Source: Coenobita brevimanus
Lineage: Eukaryota > Arthropoda > Malacostraca > Decapoda > Coenobitidae
Reading direction: 5' to 3'
Assembly (NCBI GenBank): GCA_032717465.1
Contig: CM064671.1
Span: 54,229,491-54,293,490, forward strand
Length of the DNA stretch: 64,000 nt
Below, piece by piece: positions 35,161-45,778 of the stretch; the stretch's first letter is position 1; every line of letters begins with the position of its first letter. Below the pieces are notes generated by a model. It was given only the letters and a program-made list of their open reading frames with translations, had not been told where the DNA came from and searched no databases. Made by a program: the position numbers and the translations under genes.

Positions 35161-38016
35161 CCTTATTACCTCAACGTGTCCTATTGCTCTGGTACAGCCT
35201 GTGGACCCTCCAAACAATCGATGGTTGTGGCACTTAGAAGATGCTGAATGGGAGGCCCTCAGGCAGTACTTCTTTGATTTTCCCTGGAATGATTATTGCT
35301 TCCATGGCAGAAAGCCATTTAACTGTGCCATGCACATTACCGAGATTATTCTCTCAGGCATGGACGCATACATTCCATTCTCATATTCTTTAAATAATGC
35401 AAGAAACCCTTGGTTTAATCACGCTTGTTCTAATGCTGCCCACAGTAAGGAGAGGGCCTATAAAAGGTACCTGAACCAACCCACCACTGAATCTTATGAT
35501 TTTTGTGTTTTTGCCTGGAATCGTGCTAAGTCTGTACTTCGTTCTTCTAAAAATGATTCCATCCTTACTAAATGCCCTCAACTCTCCAACTGGAATCCTT
35601 CCTGCTCCTTCTGGCACTTTGGCCAAAACTTTCCTAATAACTTTACCTCATCATCCTTCTCTCCTCTCTTTTACTCTGACGGGGCTCTGTAACTATTTCT
35701 TCTACTGATAGTGCAGATATCTTCACTCAGACTTTCTCCTCCAATTCCACCTTAGACGATTCCGGTGCTGTTCCTGTATCATTTCCCCCTTCTGACTTCA
35801 TCATGGCTGATATTAAAATTTATTCAACTAATGTATTTTCTGCCAACACTGGCCTCAAGACTAAGCAGGCATATGGGCCTGATGGGCTCCCTCCTGTTGT
35901 CCTCAATAACTGTGCTTCTGAGCTTATACCCTGCCTAGGTAAAATCTTTCACTTTTATCTGTCAACTAGTACCTTCTCTTCTTGCTGGAATTTTGCTCTG
36001 ATTCAGCTAGTCCCAAAGAAGGGTGACCATTCCCAACCCTCTAATTATCGTCCAATTGCTTTAACATCCTGTGTCTCAAAAGTTTTAGAGTTCTTTCTTA
36101 TCAGAAAAATTTTAAAGCTTCTTTCCCATCATAACTTTCCTTCTGATCATCAGTATGGGTTCTGTCAAGGACGCTTCACTGGCGATCTCTCACCTACCTT
36201 TCAGACTCCTAACTGTCCTCCTTTCGGGACTTTACCTTGCCATTGCACTTGACATCTCACAGGCTTTCGGTCGAGTCTGGCATAAATCTTTAACCTGTAC
36301 CATCCCAGGCATTCTTGCAAATATATACCCACCCAATCCCAGACCAAAAACAGAAAAAATTCTATTGCATAAAACAATCCAAAAGGACATATAAACCAAG
36401 GAAAAAAAAAAAAAAAGTACTCTTTATAGAAGAAATATGTGCAGGATGGCCGTTCATCTTGTTTCTAGCCCAGTTTCCCAAGCCGTGAGGTACGTTTTCC
36501 CACCCAGCTGGGCGGGACGAGAGAGAATGGGGGAGGGGAATGGGGAAATCCCCATTCTCAATATCCTTCTTCACTGGCTCATATCCCTCCCCAGAAGAGT
36601 CGTCCAGGTCTTCCTTTTCTTTAGAATCACTAAATGAAGGGACAGAGGGTCCATGTGACAGTTTCAACCGCCTCCTCCAGCCCAATGAGGTGGAAAAATG
36701 GCGTGACTTCCGCGACATTCTAATGCAGTGATGGACAGTGGCACACTGATGTTACCCAGCCATGCAGAACCAAACTCAGCACTACAATTGCTTGTGCACA
36801 ATGTTGCCAATACATCAAGCTACTCCTTTGCAAAAAATTAGCTAGACTGAAGCAGTTAGAGACGGCTACAGCGCTCGAATTTTGCTGTCAGCACAATCAC
36901 GTCGCTGGGATTACTGGAGACATTTTGTACCGTCGGCACTATGCCGACGGCGGGATTGTACGGGTTATATTCCAAACTGCCCTCTTACGGTTTCTATCCT
37001 TCTATCTGTGCCTTCATCTAGAGCTTCGATTTTGGTCGTTCTAAAGCTGCTGTTGTAGATGGCCACAGTTCTTCTCGTAGATCTATCAACAGTGGTATTC
37101 CTCAGGGCTCAGTCCCATACCCAACTCCCTTCCTTTTATTCATCAATGACCCTCTAGGCTGTACATTTAACCCTATTCACTCATATGCTGATGATTCCAC
37201 CCTTCACCTTTCCATTCGGTACTCACAACGTCCATCTCAGCAGTTACTTCAACAAACAAGGGATGAGGCTATGACACACCTTTATGTCTGACTTGGTTCG
37301 TATCTATAACTGGGGTAAAATTAATCTTGTTATTTTTAATGCATCAAGAACTCAATTCTTACATCTATCAACCTGACAAAATCCTACACAGGAGAACCCA
37401 CTAATATTTAACAATATTCAGCTCAATCCTGCATCATCCTTAAACATACTTGGAGCTTCATTGTCTCGGGACTTATCTAGGAAAGATCATGACATATCTT
37501 GTAAAATCTGCTTCCAAGAGATTAGGTGTGCTATGCTGACTCTGTGCCTTCTTTACCCCTGCACAGTTGTTGACTTCATACACGGGTTTTATTCGCCCCA
37601 ATGTAGAGTACAACTGTCATGTATTGGGAGGCTCCCTGCTTACAGCTCTTCTCAAAAGGGTGGAGTCAAAGGTTTTTCGTCTCATCAACTCTTCTCCTAT
37701 CACTGGTTCCCTTCAACCTTTGTCTCTTTGCCACACTGCTGGATCATTATCTTTTTTCTGTCGCTGCTTCAATGGTCACTGCTCCTCTCAACTGCCTGCA
37801 TGCTTCCCTCCACCTCTACGACCGCCACGTAGCACTCATCTAGCAGCAAAATCTCAATCCTTTTCTGTCCAACTCTCTAATAAAAGAGTTAACTGTTACT
37901 CCCAGTACTTCATTTATGCGAAAGGTCAACTCTGGAACTGTCTCCCTCTGTCTGTATTTCCTACTCCTACAATCTTCAGTCTTTCAAACGCAGAGTATCC
38001 AGGCATAGCGAACTGA
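35141..38016 (+). pseudogene. LINE-C reverse transcriptase and C-terminal domain, interrupted
   Basis: After the SDH motif come WLWHLEDAEWEALRQYF and a linker. RT follows: KQAYGPDGLPPVVL, VPKKGDHSQPSNYRPIALTS (35.9-36.07 kb), HQYGFCQGRFTGD, ALDISQAFGRVWHKSL, where the TA-flanked insertion starts. It resumes at 36968 with KLPSYGFYPS, SGIPQGSVPYP and HSYADDSTLH (YADD kept). The tail reads GFYSPQCRV..., RVESKVFRLINSSPITGSL and KGQLWNCLPLSVFP. Many frameshifts follow the YADD box. The family uses this protein for target-primed reverse transcription. Confidence 0.87.
36293..36965. mobile_element. MITE-like insertion in LINE-C RT with TA target duplication
   Basis: TA lies at 36291-36292 and 36966-36967. 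The ends are ACCTGTACCATCCC (left) and, inverted, ACCCGTACAATCCC (right). Excising the 673 bp restores the RT reading (K-S-L-Y-S-K-L-P). A perfect hairpin GTCGGCA/TGCCGAC with a CTA loop lies near the right end (about 36934-36950). No transposase is recognised. Short frames inside on both strands have no known domain. Confidence 0.8.
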
Positions 38017-38093
38017 ATGCATCTTGAATTTTGCTTTTTTTTTTTCTGGAAAGAAACGGTTTGCGGGCTCCTAGGTTTTGGTTCCTTCTTCCT

Positions 38094-38095
<2 letters not shown>

Positions 38096-38146
<51 letters not shown>
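38096..38146. repeat. (TA)n microsatellite between LINE-C and LTR1
   Basis: About 25 TA units. The LTR1 sequence starts within its right edge, lacking the first ~30 bp found in LTR2 and LTR3. Confidence 0.96.
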
Positions 38147-38150
<4 letters not shown>

Positions 38151-41044
38151 TCGTGACATTGAACTTAAATGGGAAAACCATGAACTCTAGTGGAATTCCC
38201 ACTGGGCATCACTCAGTTCTACCGTCCTTGTATTCACTTCGATCGAGATGGTTTTCAGAACATTTGTCACTGTTTTGCAATTGACCACTCTTATCCACGA
38301 CATTAGTGCTTTCACTGAATGAAGTATTGAAAGCCTATATCAATCACCTTCTCTCATTTGACCGTTGGAGTTAGGCCATGCCTACTTCCTGGAAACATGG
38401 CCAGCCCGTACCTCTTTTCCCTGTTTGAATTTAGTCAGCTCGGGATCGTCGCGAGAATAGGATCGTTTTGTGCCCAGCATAGAGCAGCATCTCCATTGTA
38501 CAGCGAATTCCTGAATATTCACCTAGACGGTGAATGGAGATGAGTGCTCGGAGCGAACAGCAGCATTGGTGTTTATCCCCTTAACTGCGGGGCGTCACTT
38601 TCGTGACACTTGGGAGCAAGGGATCATACCGCGGGGCATCGCTTTTGTGATTCTGTGTTATTTTGAATTCACCCGGGCTTCCAAGTGGGGGCTTGTATCA
38701 TCTATCAGTACTGCCAATGTCCAACACTAGTCAGCACTCCTAATCTCATCTGTACTCCCATCCATTGTTGACAATTTAGCCATTTCTCCCCGTTCTTGAC
38801 TCCCCTCCCTACCCCCCCTCCATTACCCTATCCTCTCACCTGCCCGGCCGTGCTACGCTAAGTAAATCTTCCCTGGAATTTTTCACTGATTTCATCCATT
38901 GAAATAAGCCCTATGTCCTTTTCTTATACCAAATAATATATACAAGAAAGAAATAAGGTAAGTGAGAGTGCCATACACCTGGAATTGGCTAATTATCACC
39001 TGACAACACGTGCACTCGTGCACTCGTGGACTCGTTCGCTAATTTTCGCTGTTTTTTTCCCCTTGAAATATGCCGTATAATCTATTTTCGTAATAAAGAT
39101 ACATGTAAGGAGGGAAGGGAGAAGCCTAAGTGATATTTACATTCACCTGGAACTACCAAATTTATAATGTATTGTCTAGATTTCCTGCCAATCATATCAG
39201 TGCTAGACTTAGCTGTTTCAAGAACCAATATTGGTAACTCTGAATAACCCCTAAACAGGCCTCCACGCTGGCCCTCCGTTATCAGTTTACTCTCATCTTC
39301 CGAAGCGAGGGTACGTATGTTTCTTCTTGCTGACTTCAAGGCCTTTTTTCACCCCCATGCAAATGGCCCTGTGACCTTTACCCCCTACTAAACCTCGTGT
39401 GGAAAGAGGTAAAGGGCTGACAATTGATAAAAGAGTGACTACGATCTTTCTATTGAGTAAAACAGTGCAAGTGGAATTGTATACAATGTGTAAATAATGT
39501 GTAAACAGCAAGTGAAAGTAATGAATGTAAATATACATGAACAATGGAAAATAGTTTTATAAGTTATTTCAAGTGACAGTGCACAACACAGTGTAAATAA
39601 AATAGAAATGTAAATAACGTAAATAAAATAGAGAACGTAAATAGAAATGTAAATGAGTAGTATTATAAGAATACGAGTATATACTCTAGGAGTAATGAAA
39701 GTTAAAGTTTCACTCTAGCATGTCTGAATACTATGAGTTATGAGAGTGAAGATGAAAGTGACATTCACTCTCAATGCCAGTATACAGGACGAGAAAGTGA
39801 ATGCTACGTATTTTACTGAAAGAAATTGAATCCCTACAGTGACAATAAACTAATACTACTGAAGGAAACTTAGGATAAAGACTGTAGATATATATAAGTG
39901 TTATATAGTAATAGAAATATAAAGTGTGAGGGGTTTTATGAATAATAAATGACAGAGTAACAAAAGTGAACTAGTGCCAGTGCGACGATCAGACGCGCTC
40001 GTAATTTCCATTGCTTTCACAGTGTTTTTTTTTTTTAGTATGGATCCCAAACTACTTGAAAATTGTAGAATAGTGTTTATAGTGTTTGTATCTGGCTGTG
40101 GTAATCATATTACGGGTTGTTGGGAAGTGTAAAGTGGAGACTTCGTTACCCTACTTCAGAGGTCTCCACAAGTCCTACGGTAACCGACGAAGGCTCAACA
40201 ATCATTCCAGAAGAAAGCTGAAGGTATGTGCCATAAGCATATGTAATTTTATTATTCTAGGACTAATAACTGATTTTTGGCAAATATTTTTTGAGAGTCT
40301 GTCGGATTCCAAATAACCCCACGACACACGCAAGTCATTGGTAAACAAACCCGCGGTGTAGGGGTTATCACAGGAGCCCAGACTTTCGTTTCTGCTCCCT
40401 ACCACTGACCGGTATTTCTGTTCGTTTTTCTAGACTTAAGTTTAACTAGCTTTTGAAGAAGTGAGTGAGTGTATTCTCTTGTTATTTGAATTCATGAGTC
40501 CCCTAGCGACCATGAAATTCCCCTTTTGAATTTATTCTGAAATTCATATAACGTAAATTTATTTCATTGTAATCTAGAAATTTACAGTTCTTTTCTTTGA
40601 GCTTAATGTAATTAGACTCATCTTTTCTTTCTCCACATTAAGCTTATTTTAGTTGCCGCTCCTAGTTTGCATAAACTCTTTATATTATCCTTAACTGGTA
40701 CTTAGGTCAGTTCTTTTGTATCAAGCTTAAATCCATTGTGCCAGCCAGGAGTTAAGCATTGGCAAGAATCCACTTATTATTATTAGCGTTAGTTATTGAT
40801 TGTCAGGGGTGGAGTCACTTTCTCAAGAGGCTAACAGTACTACAAACAGCACACGTGAGTAATTAGTCTCTGCTGTGTACTGTTGAGAAAATTCAAAAAT
40901 TCTCGTCCTTAGAGAATCGGCGAAGTAAGCTGGCATAAAGTACGAGTAAAACTCACTGCTTGATTTTCACAAGTCAGTTCCTTGTCTCTGATTTGAAGTA
41001 GCATCCAGCATTATTAATTCATAAATTCACATCCCCCCATGACA
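38147..41044 (+). repeat. LTR1, split by a 1.8-kb insertion
   Basis: LTR sequence occupies 38147-38576 and 40369-41044, about 1.1 kb when joined. The start (TAAATTCGTGACATTG) corresponds to position ~30 of the complete LTR3, so the TGTCACG end is missing. The right end is CCCCCCATGACA, matching CCCCCCGTGACA of LTR3. Confidence 0.88.
38577..40364. mobile_element. 1,788-bp insertion in LTR1 with piggyBac-like ends and TTAT duplication
   Basis: TTAT lies at 38573-38576 and 40365-40368. The ends are CCCCTTAACTGCGGG and, inverted, CCCCTACACCGCGGG (12 of 15 identical). LTR2 and LTR3 read straight through this site, which proves the insertion. A second CCGCGGGGCATCGC-like repeat lies 50 bp inside the left end. 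There is no transposase frame. CCC-starting ends and a TTAA-like target suggest a non-autonomous piggyBac-type element; this is inference. Confidence 0.8.
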
Positions 41045-41368
41045 TCTGACTACCTCGCCAGGATATTAACTCCTAGCTCTAAAGTTATTAATGAGATAAT
41101 ACTCACTCACTCACACCTAGGTATTTATTATGAAAGTCTATAGGCACTATCTTACTGGTGGTTATTGATTCATTTCTATTAATTTTACGTAACAGTTTTC
41201 CCAGTCAGTTGCATTTTTTAAAATTTTCTTTCTTTACCAGTTTAACTAGATAAAACTGGTCACCACCAACCTGTGCCTATATTCTTTATTTTTGATTATT
41301 GGCATTTCTCTGCAAAATAGCAGTCGTACTCAATCTTTACTCTACTCAGCCTTAGTTGAGTTAGCATC
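41045..41368 (+). other. LTR element leader (5' UTR) of copy 1
   Basis: Between the LTR1 end and the gag start. A primer-binding site beginning TGG is not visible directly after the LTR. Confidence 0.5.
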
Positions 41369-43655
41369 ATGGCTACTAATATATATGTACAGGAAGCCAA
41401 AGATATGGGGCTTACTGACCCCCAACAAATTAAACAGTATGTGCTCTCATAGTTTAGTTATGACCAGCAGCGTGAGAATGATGCCCGTGAAGAGTGTAGT
41501 ATTTAACGTGAATACGAGCGAGAACAACGTGAATATGAGCGAGAACAACGAGAGAGAGAACGTGAATACGAGCTAGAACAACGAGAGAGAGAATGAGAAC
41601 ACGAACGTGCCAAGCACGAGGCACGTGAGAAACATGAACTTGAGATGCTGAAGCTCAAGTGATACTCCTTGGCTTCAGACACATCTGGTGCAGCTAACCC
41701 AAGCTTCACGAGCACTCTCCCTGCACATGTTCTGGCAACCCCACGCATCAAGCTTCCTTCGTACAAGGAAGATAAGCGAATCAAGCCATTCATAGCTCGT
41801 TTTGAAGACATGGGTCAGCTGTACCAGCTGGATGAGGCAGCTAAGCAGCTCCAGTTTCTTAGCTTGTTTGAGTGCCCTGCCCTCGATATTCTCCACAGAC
41901 TTCGTGAAGACAATCTCACGTATGAGATGATGAAGGTCACACGCATCAAAGCATACGGTCTCACTGTTGGCAACGTCAGGAGTCAGTTTATGAGTGTGTG
42001 TGTACAAGAAAAGGAGACTGCTGTTCAGTTTCTTGATCGGTTTACTGCTTACTTAGATGAGTGTATGGAGAGAGATGAAACTCCTCCCACGTGAGAGGGG
42101 AAAATTGACCTTATGCTGCGCACGCAGCTAGAAAAGTCATGGCCTGCTGAGCTTCTGGCTCAGCTTAAGATCTGCCAGGTAAGGGATGCCAGCCAAATGG
42201 TGGAGAAGGCTGATGCATTCTTCACTGCGTACGGGTATCAAACTCGTAAGCAACACACCTGGAACAGGAATGCTGACAAATCTGGGAAACCATCTCAGAC
42301 TGAACCCCAGCATCAAGGCCGTTCTCAGAATAATGGCCAAGGTCCAAACAAACCGCAGAAGAAGGACCAGGGGCAAAATACCCTGAAACCTGAGTGGAAG
42401 TGGTACGACAAGTACCCTAATCAGCAGCAGTGTCAGCCACGCAATCGACCGTCAGGACAATCCTTTTCAGCACCAGCCCCAGTGTATAGGAGGCAGGAGG
42501 CAAACGCAGCCTTCATTCCTCAACAGCAGTACGGTTGTGTCGTCCCTAGCAGCATAGGTACTTTCCCTCAGTTCACTAGTTCCCCAGTGACAGTGAACTC
42601 TACACCACAGGTGGTCAATGCTCCATCTCCCCAGACAGTGAATACGACCCCTCAGATATCTAACTCTCAGGGCACCATGTTTGCTGCATCATTCATTCAG
42701 CAACCTCATCAGTGGCTGGCTGCTTCCTCCACAGGCCCTCCCACAGGTAACAGTGCCTTCCTTGTTCAGCCAGGGTTTGTGGGAGGCATTCCTGTGAAGG
42801 TCCTGAGACACAACGGTTCCTCAGGTTGCTCTGTTAGCCAGAGTAAAGTTCGGCCTGAGGAGTACACAGGTAGACAGATCCAAGTTCAGCTTATTGATGG
42901 ATCAGTGAGATTGTTCCCTGAGCCATGTATCCAGGTGGCATCTCCATTTAACACTGGTACAACACTTGCAGTTATCATGCCAGACCCTTTGTTTGACCTT
43001 ATTATAGGCAACATATCCATTGCCAAATATAGTTGCACCATAGATGATGCTACTCACACTTCGGCAGCAGTAACAGGAGCCATGGCCAAGGCTCCAAACT
43101 GTGTCACCCCAGTGACCATGGCATCGCCGCAAGATTTGATTTGTAGTCAAGATGTTGTCCAAGAACAACAGTCTGACCCGACACTTGCTGCTGTGTGGAA
43201 GAAGCAAAAGGGTAGAATGATTAAGTATTCACGAGGAGGTCAAGCCAGGTTCATTCGTATACAACGACAGCTCTACCATGAGTCACGAACACCCCAGGGC
43301 GATGTTTGACTGCAGTTTGTCGTTCCTGCTAAGTACCGCCAAGCAGTTTTAGAATGGGGTCATTCTTCAGCCTCAGGAGGTCACATGGGCAAAAAGAAAA
43401 CCCAGGGCCGTATCCGTGCTGACTTTTTCTGGCCAGGGATGGGACAGGAAATAGATTGCTTTGTGCGTTCCTGCAATGTGTCAACGTACCACCAATCAGG
43501 GACATGTCCTTCCTGTGCCGTTTGAATCCACGGCCATAATTTCTGAGTCAGTTGAAAGAGAGAGCAGTGGTAATGTGGATGCAGATCTGATGTCTCGCCC
43601 ATTGGCCCGACAGGACACATTATGTCCAGGCCCTGTACATACATGTATACCGTAG
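41369..43655 (+). pseudogene. LTR element copy 1: gag, protease and integrase zinc finger, with stops
   Basis: One frame runs from the Met at 41369 (MATNIYVQEAKDMGL) to about 43480, broken by in-frame stops near 41450, 41503, 41594, 41660, 42092 and 43307, several of them TGA where Arg would fit. Gag has a Glu/Arg coiled coil (REYEREQRE repeats) and PSYKEDKRIKPFIARFEDM. The protease active site reads VLRHNGSSGCS (42797-42829; a DTG or DSG is normal) and the DLIIGN flap-side motif is at 42995. The integrase H2C2 finger shows GHSSASGGHMGKKKTQG and ADFFWPGM; a 2-bp loss at about 43480 removes the second Cys. Family roles: capsid, polyprotein cleavage, integration. No RT domain. Confidence 0.86.
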
Positions 43656-43855
43656 ATTAAGGGGAAGTTCGAGACCCCTGTAAGCACAATCCAAGGCTGT
43701 GTTTGAATTACCTCGTGGTGTCTCGAGCTGTGCGTCTCTCTGAGGACTCCTGGAGAATGCACATTATCCACGTTGGGTGTTAAAATATGACTTGCCCGAG
43801 ATTGCATAGGGATTCTCAGCTTGCCGTTATTAATCGTAAGTGTAGTGTTACATTT

Positions 43856-44229
43856 AACCAGTAAACTGCCTGTTCTGAAAAATTTGGGCAATCCAAGGAC
43901 TAGCACGTTTCCTGGTTAATAATGTAGGTTTAACCAGTAAACTGCCCGTTCTCAGAGATTTGAGCAATCCAAGGACTAGCACGTTTCCTGGTTAATAATG
44001 TATGTGTAACCAGTAAACTGCCCGTTCTCAGACATTTGGGCAATCCAAGGACTAGCACTTTTCCTGGTTAATCATGTAGGTTTAACCAGTAAATTGCCCG
44101 ATCTCAGAGATTTGAGCAATCCAAGGACTGGCACGTTTCCTGGTTAATAATGTAGGTTTAACCAGTAAACTACAGGGGTCCTCAGAGATTTGAGCAATCC
44201 AAGGACTACGTTTCCTGGTTAATGATGTA
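43856..44229 (+). repeat. 76-bp tandem repeat, five units (copy 1)
   Basis: AACCAGTAAACTGCC starts at 43856, 43932, 44008, 44084 and 44160, exactly 76 bp apart. Across each junction CTGGTTAA and TTAACCAG form an inverted repeat. Confidence 0.95.
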
Positions 44230-44816
44230 TCCATTAACAAAATAATAGTGTTCTTTTTTAAACATAAGTACTGGCTACTAGGCAGAAAGAGAAACTGTAA
44301 TTCAATAAAAATTGTCGCACTGACATTTTTGATGCTCCACCTTAATTGATTTCGCGGATGCAGCTGGCGGGTGTAGCAGTTTTGTCGTGCAGATCAGCTG
44401 ATCATCTCTGCCACATGCTGCCGCCTCTCCTCTTCTGCCTCGTCGTCTCTATTTACCATTGATCTGTATTATATCATTTTACATGAACGCACAGTTACGC
44501 CACAACTGTCACACCTACACCGTGTATTACATACATCGCGCTACATAACGATCAGTTGTTAATGTAAATGTAGCGAACTTTTCGCTCAGTTTGACCTGAG
44601 CACAGGATTTTTCACCATCGTCACGGAGTTTTTTCCTCAAGCTTGCTTCTGTTAATGTAAATACGAGGTTTTTATGCTCATGGGCGACTATGATTATCTC
44701 CTGTAGCAAGATAGTACACACATGACAATGTGAATCTTGTGTGACTGAGTTAGGATTTATATGTATGTATATCGAAAAAATTCTTAGAAGAAAAATTTGA
44801 TTTTGATGGGGTGTAA
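44230..44816 (+). other. LTR element 3' internal segment (copy 1)
   Basis: Closely similar to 48893-49477. No sense-strand protein is seen. A 110-codon antisense frame (44527-44859) is open in both copies, with the same length. Confidence 0.6.
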
Positions 44817-45778
44817 TGTCACGAATTTGCACGAGCGTATTTATATAAATTCGTGACATTGAACTTTAATGAGAAAACCACGAACTCTACTGGAATTCCC
44901 ACTGGGCATCGCTCAGTTCAACCGTCCTCGTATTCACTTCGATCGGGATGGTTTTCAGAACATTTGTCACTGTTTCACAAGTGACCATTCTTATCCACGA
45001 CATTAGTGCTTTCACTGAATGATTTATTGTGAGCCTATATCATTCACCATCTCTCCGTTGACCTTTGGAGTTAGGCCATGCTTACTTCCTGCAAACACGG
45101 CCAGCCCCTACATCTTTTCCCTGTTTGAATTTAGTCAGCTCAGGATCGTCGTGAGAATAGGATCATTTTGTGCCCAGTGTAGAGCAGCGTCTCCGTTGTA
45201 CAGTGAATTCCTGAATCTCCACCTAGACGGTGATTGGCGAAGCGGGCTTGGAGCGAATAGCAGCAGTGGTGTTTATCACAGGCGCCCTGACTTCCGTTTT
45301 GGCTCCCTTCCACTGACCAGTATTTCTGTTTGTTTTTCTAGGCTTAAGTTTAACTAGCTTTTTAATGAGCGAGTGAGTGTATTCTCTTGTTATTTGAATT
45401 CATGAGTACCCTAGCGACCATGAAATTCCCATTATGAATTTATTTTGAAATTCATGTAACGTAAATTTATTTTACTGTAATAAATAAATTTACAGTTCTT
45501 TTCTTTAAGCTTAATGTAATTAAACTCGTGTTTTATTTATCCACATTAAGATTATTTTAGTTGCCACTCCTAGGTTGCATAAACTCTTTACATTATCCTT
45601 AACTGGTACTTAGGCCAGTTTTATTATTTTTTTTTTTTCAAGCTTAAATCCATTGTGACAGCCAGGAGTTAAGCACTGGCAAGAACTTTATTATTATTAT
45701 TAGCATTAGTTGTTGATTGCCAGGGGTGGAGTCACTTTCTCGAGAGGGTAACAGTACCATAAACAGCACACGTGAGTA
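44817..45778 (+). repeat. LTR2, shared middle LTR, 3' end deleted
   Basis: It starts TGTCACGAATTTGCACG and follows LTR3 colinearly to CACACGTGAGTAA. There it jumps directly into gag (ATGGTGGAGAAGG), skipping about 170 bp of LTR, the leader and the first part of gag that are present in copy 1. Confidence 0.9.

Larger units (their letters stand above)
32660..38095 (+). mobile_element. LINE-C, jockey-superfamily LINE split by two MITE-like insertions
   Basis: It consists of a 5' leader, an endonuclease (32912 onward), reverse transcriptase and a C-terminal domain, ending GGTTCCTTCTTCCTTGCATA before (TA)n. Removing the inserts at 33526-35007 and 36293-36965 makes the LINE colinear again. The frame also carries several independent frameshifts. 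A shorter tail copy of the family is at 6905-7212. Confidence 0.88.

Noticed and set aside
36437..36731. Frames on both strands inside the TA-flanked insertion
   Set aside because: Overlapping frames on opposite strands without domains; no transposase motif.
43840..44230. CRISPR-like regular repeats
   Set aside because: The 76-bp units are head-to-tail without unique spacers, lie inside an LTR element, and the sequence is eukaryotic.
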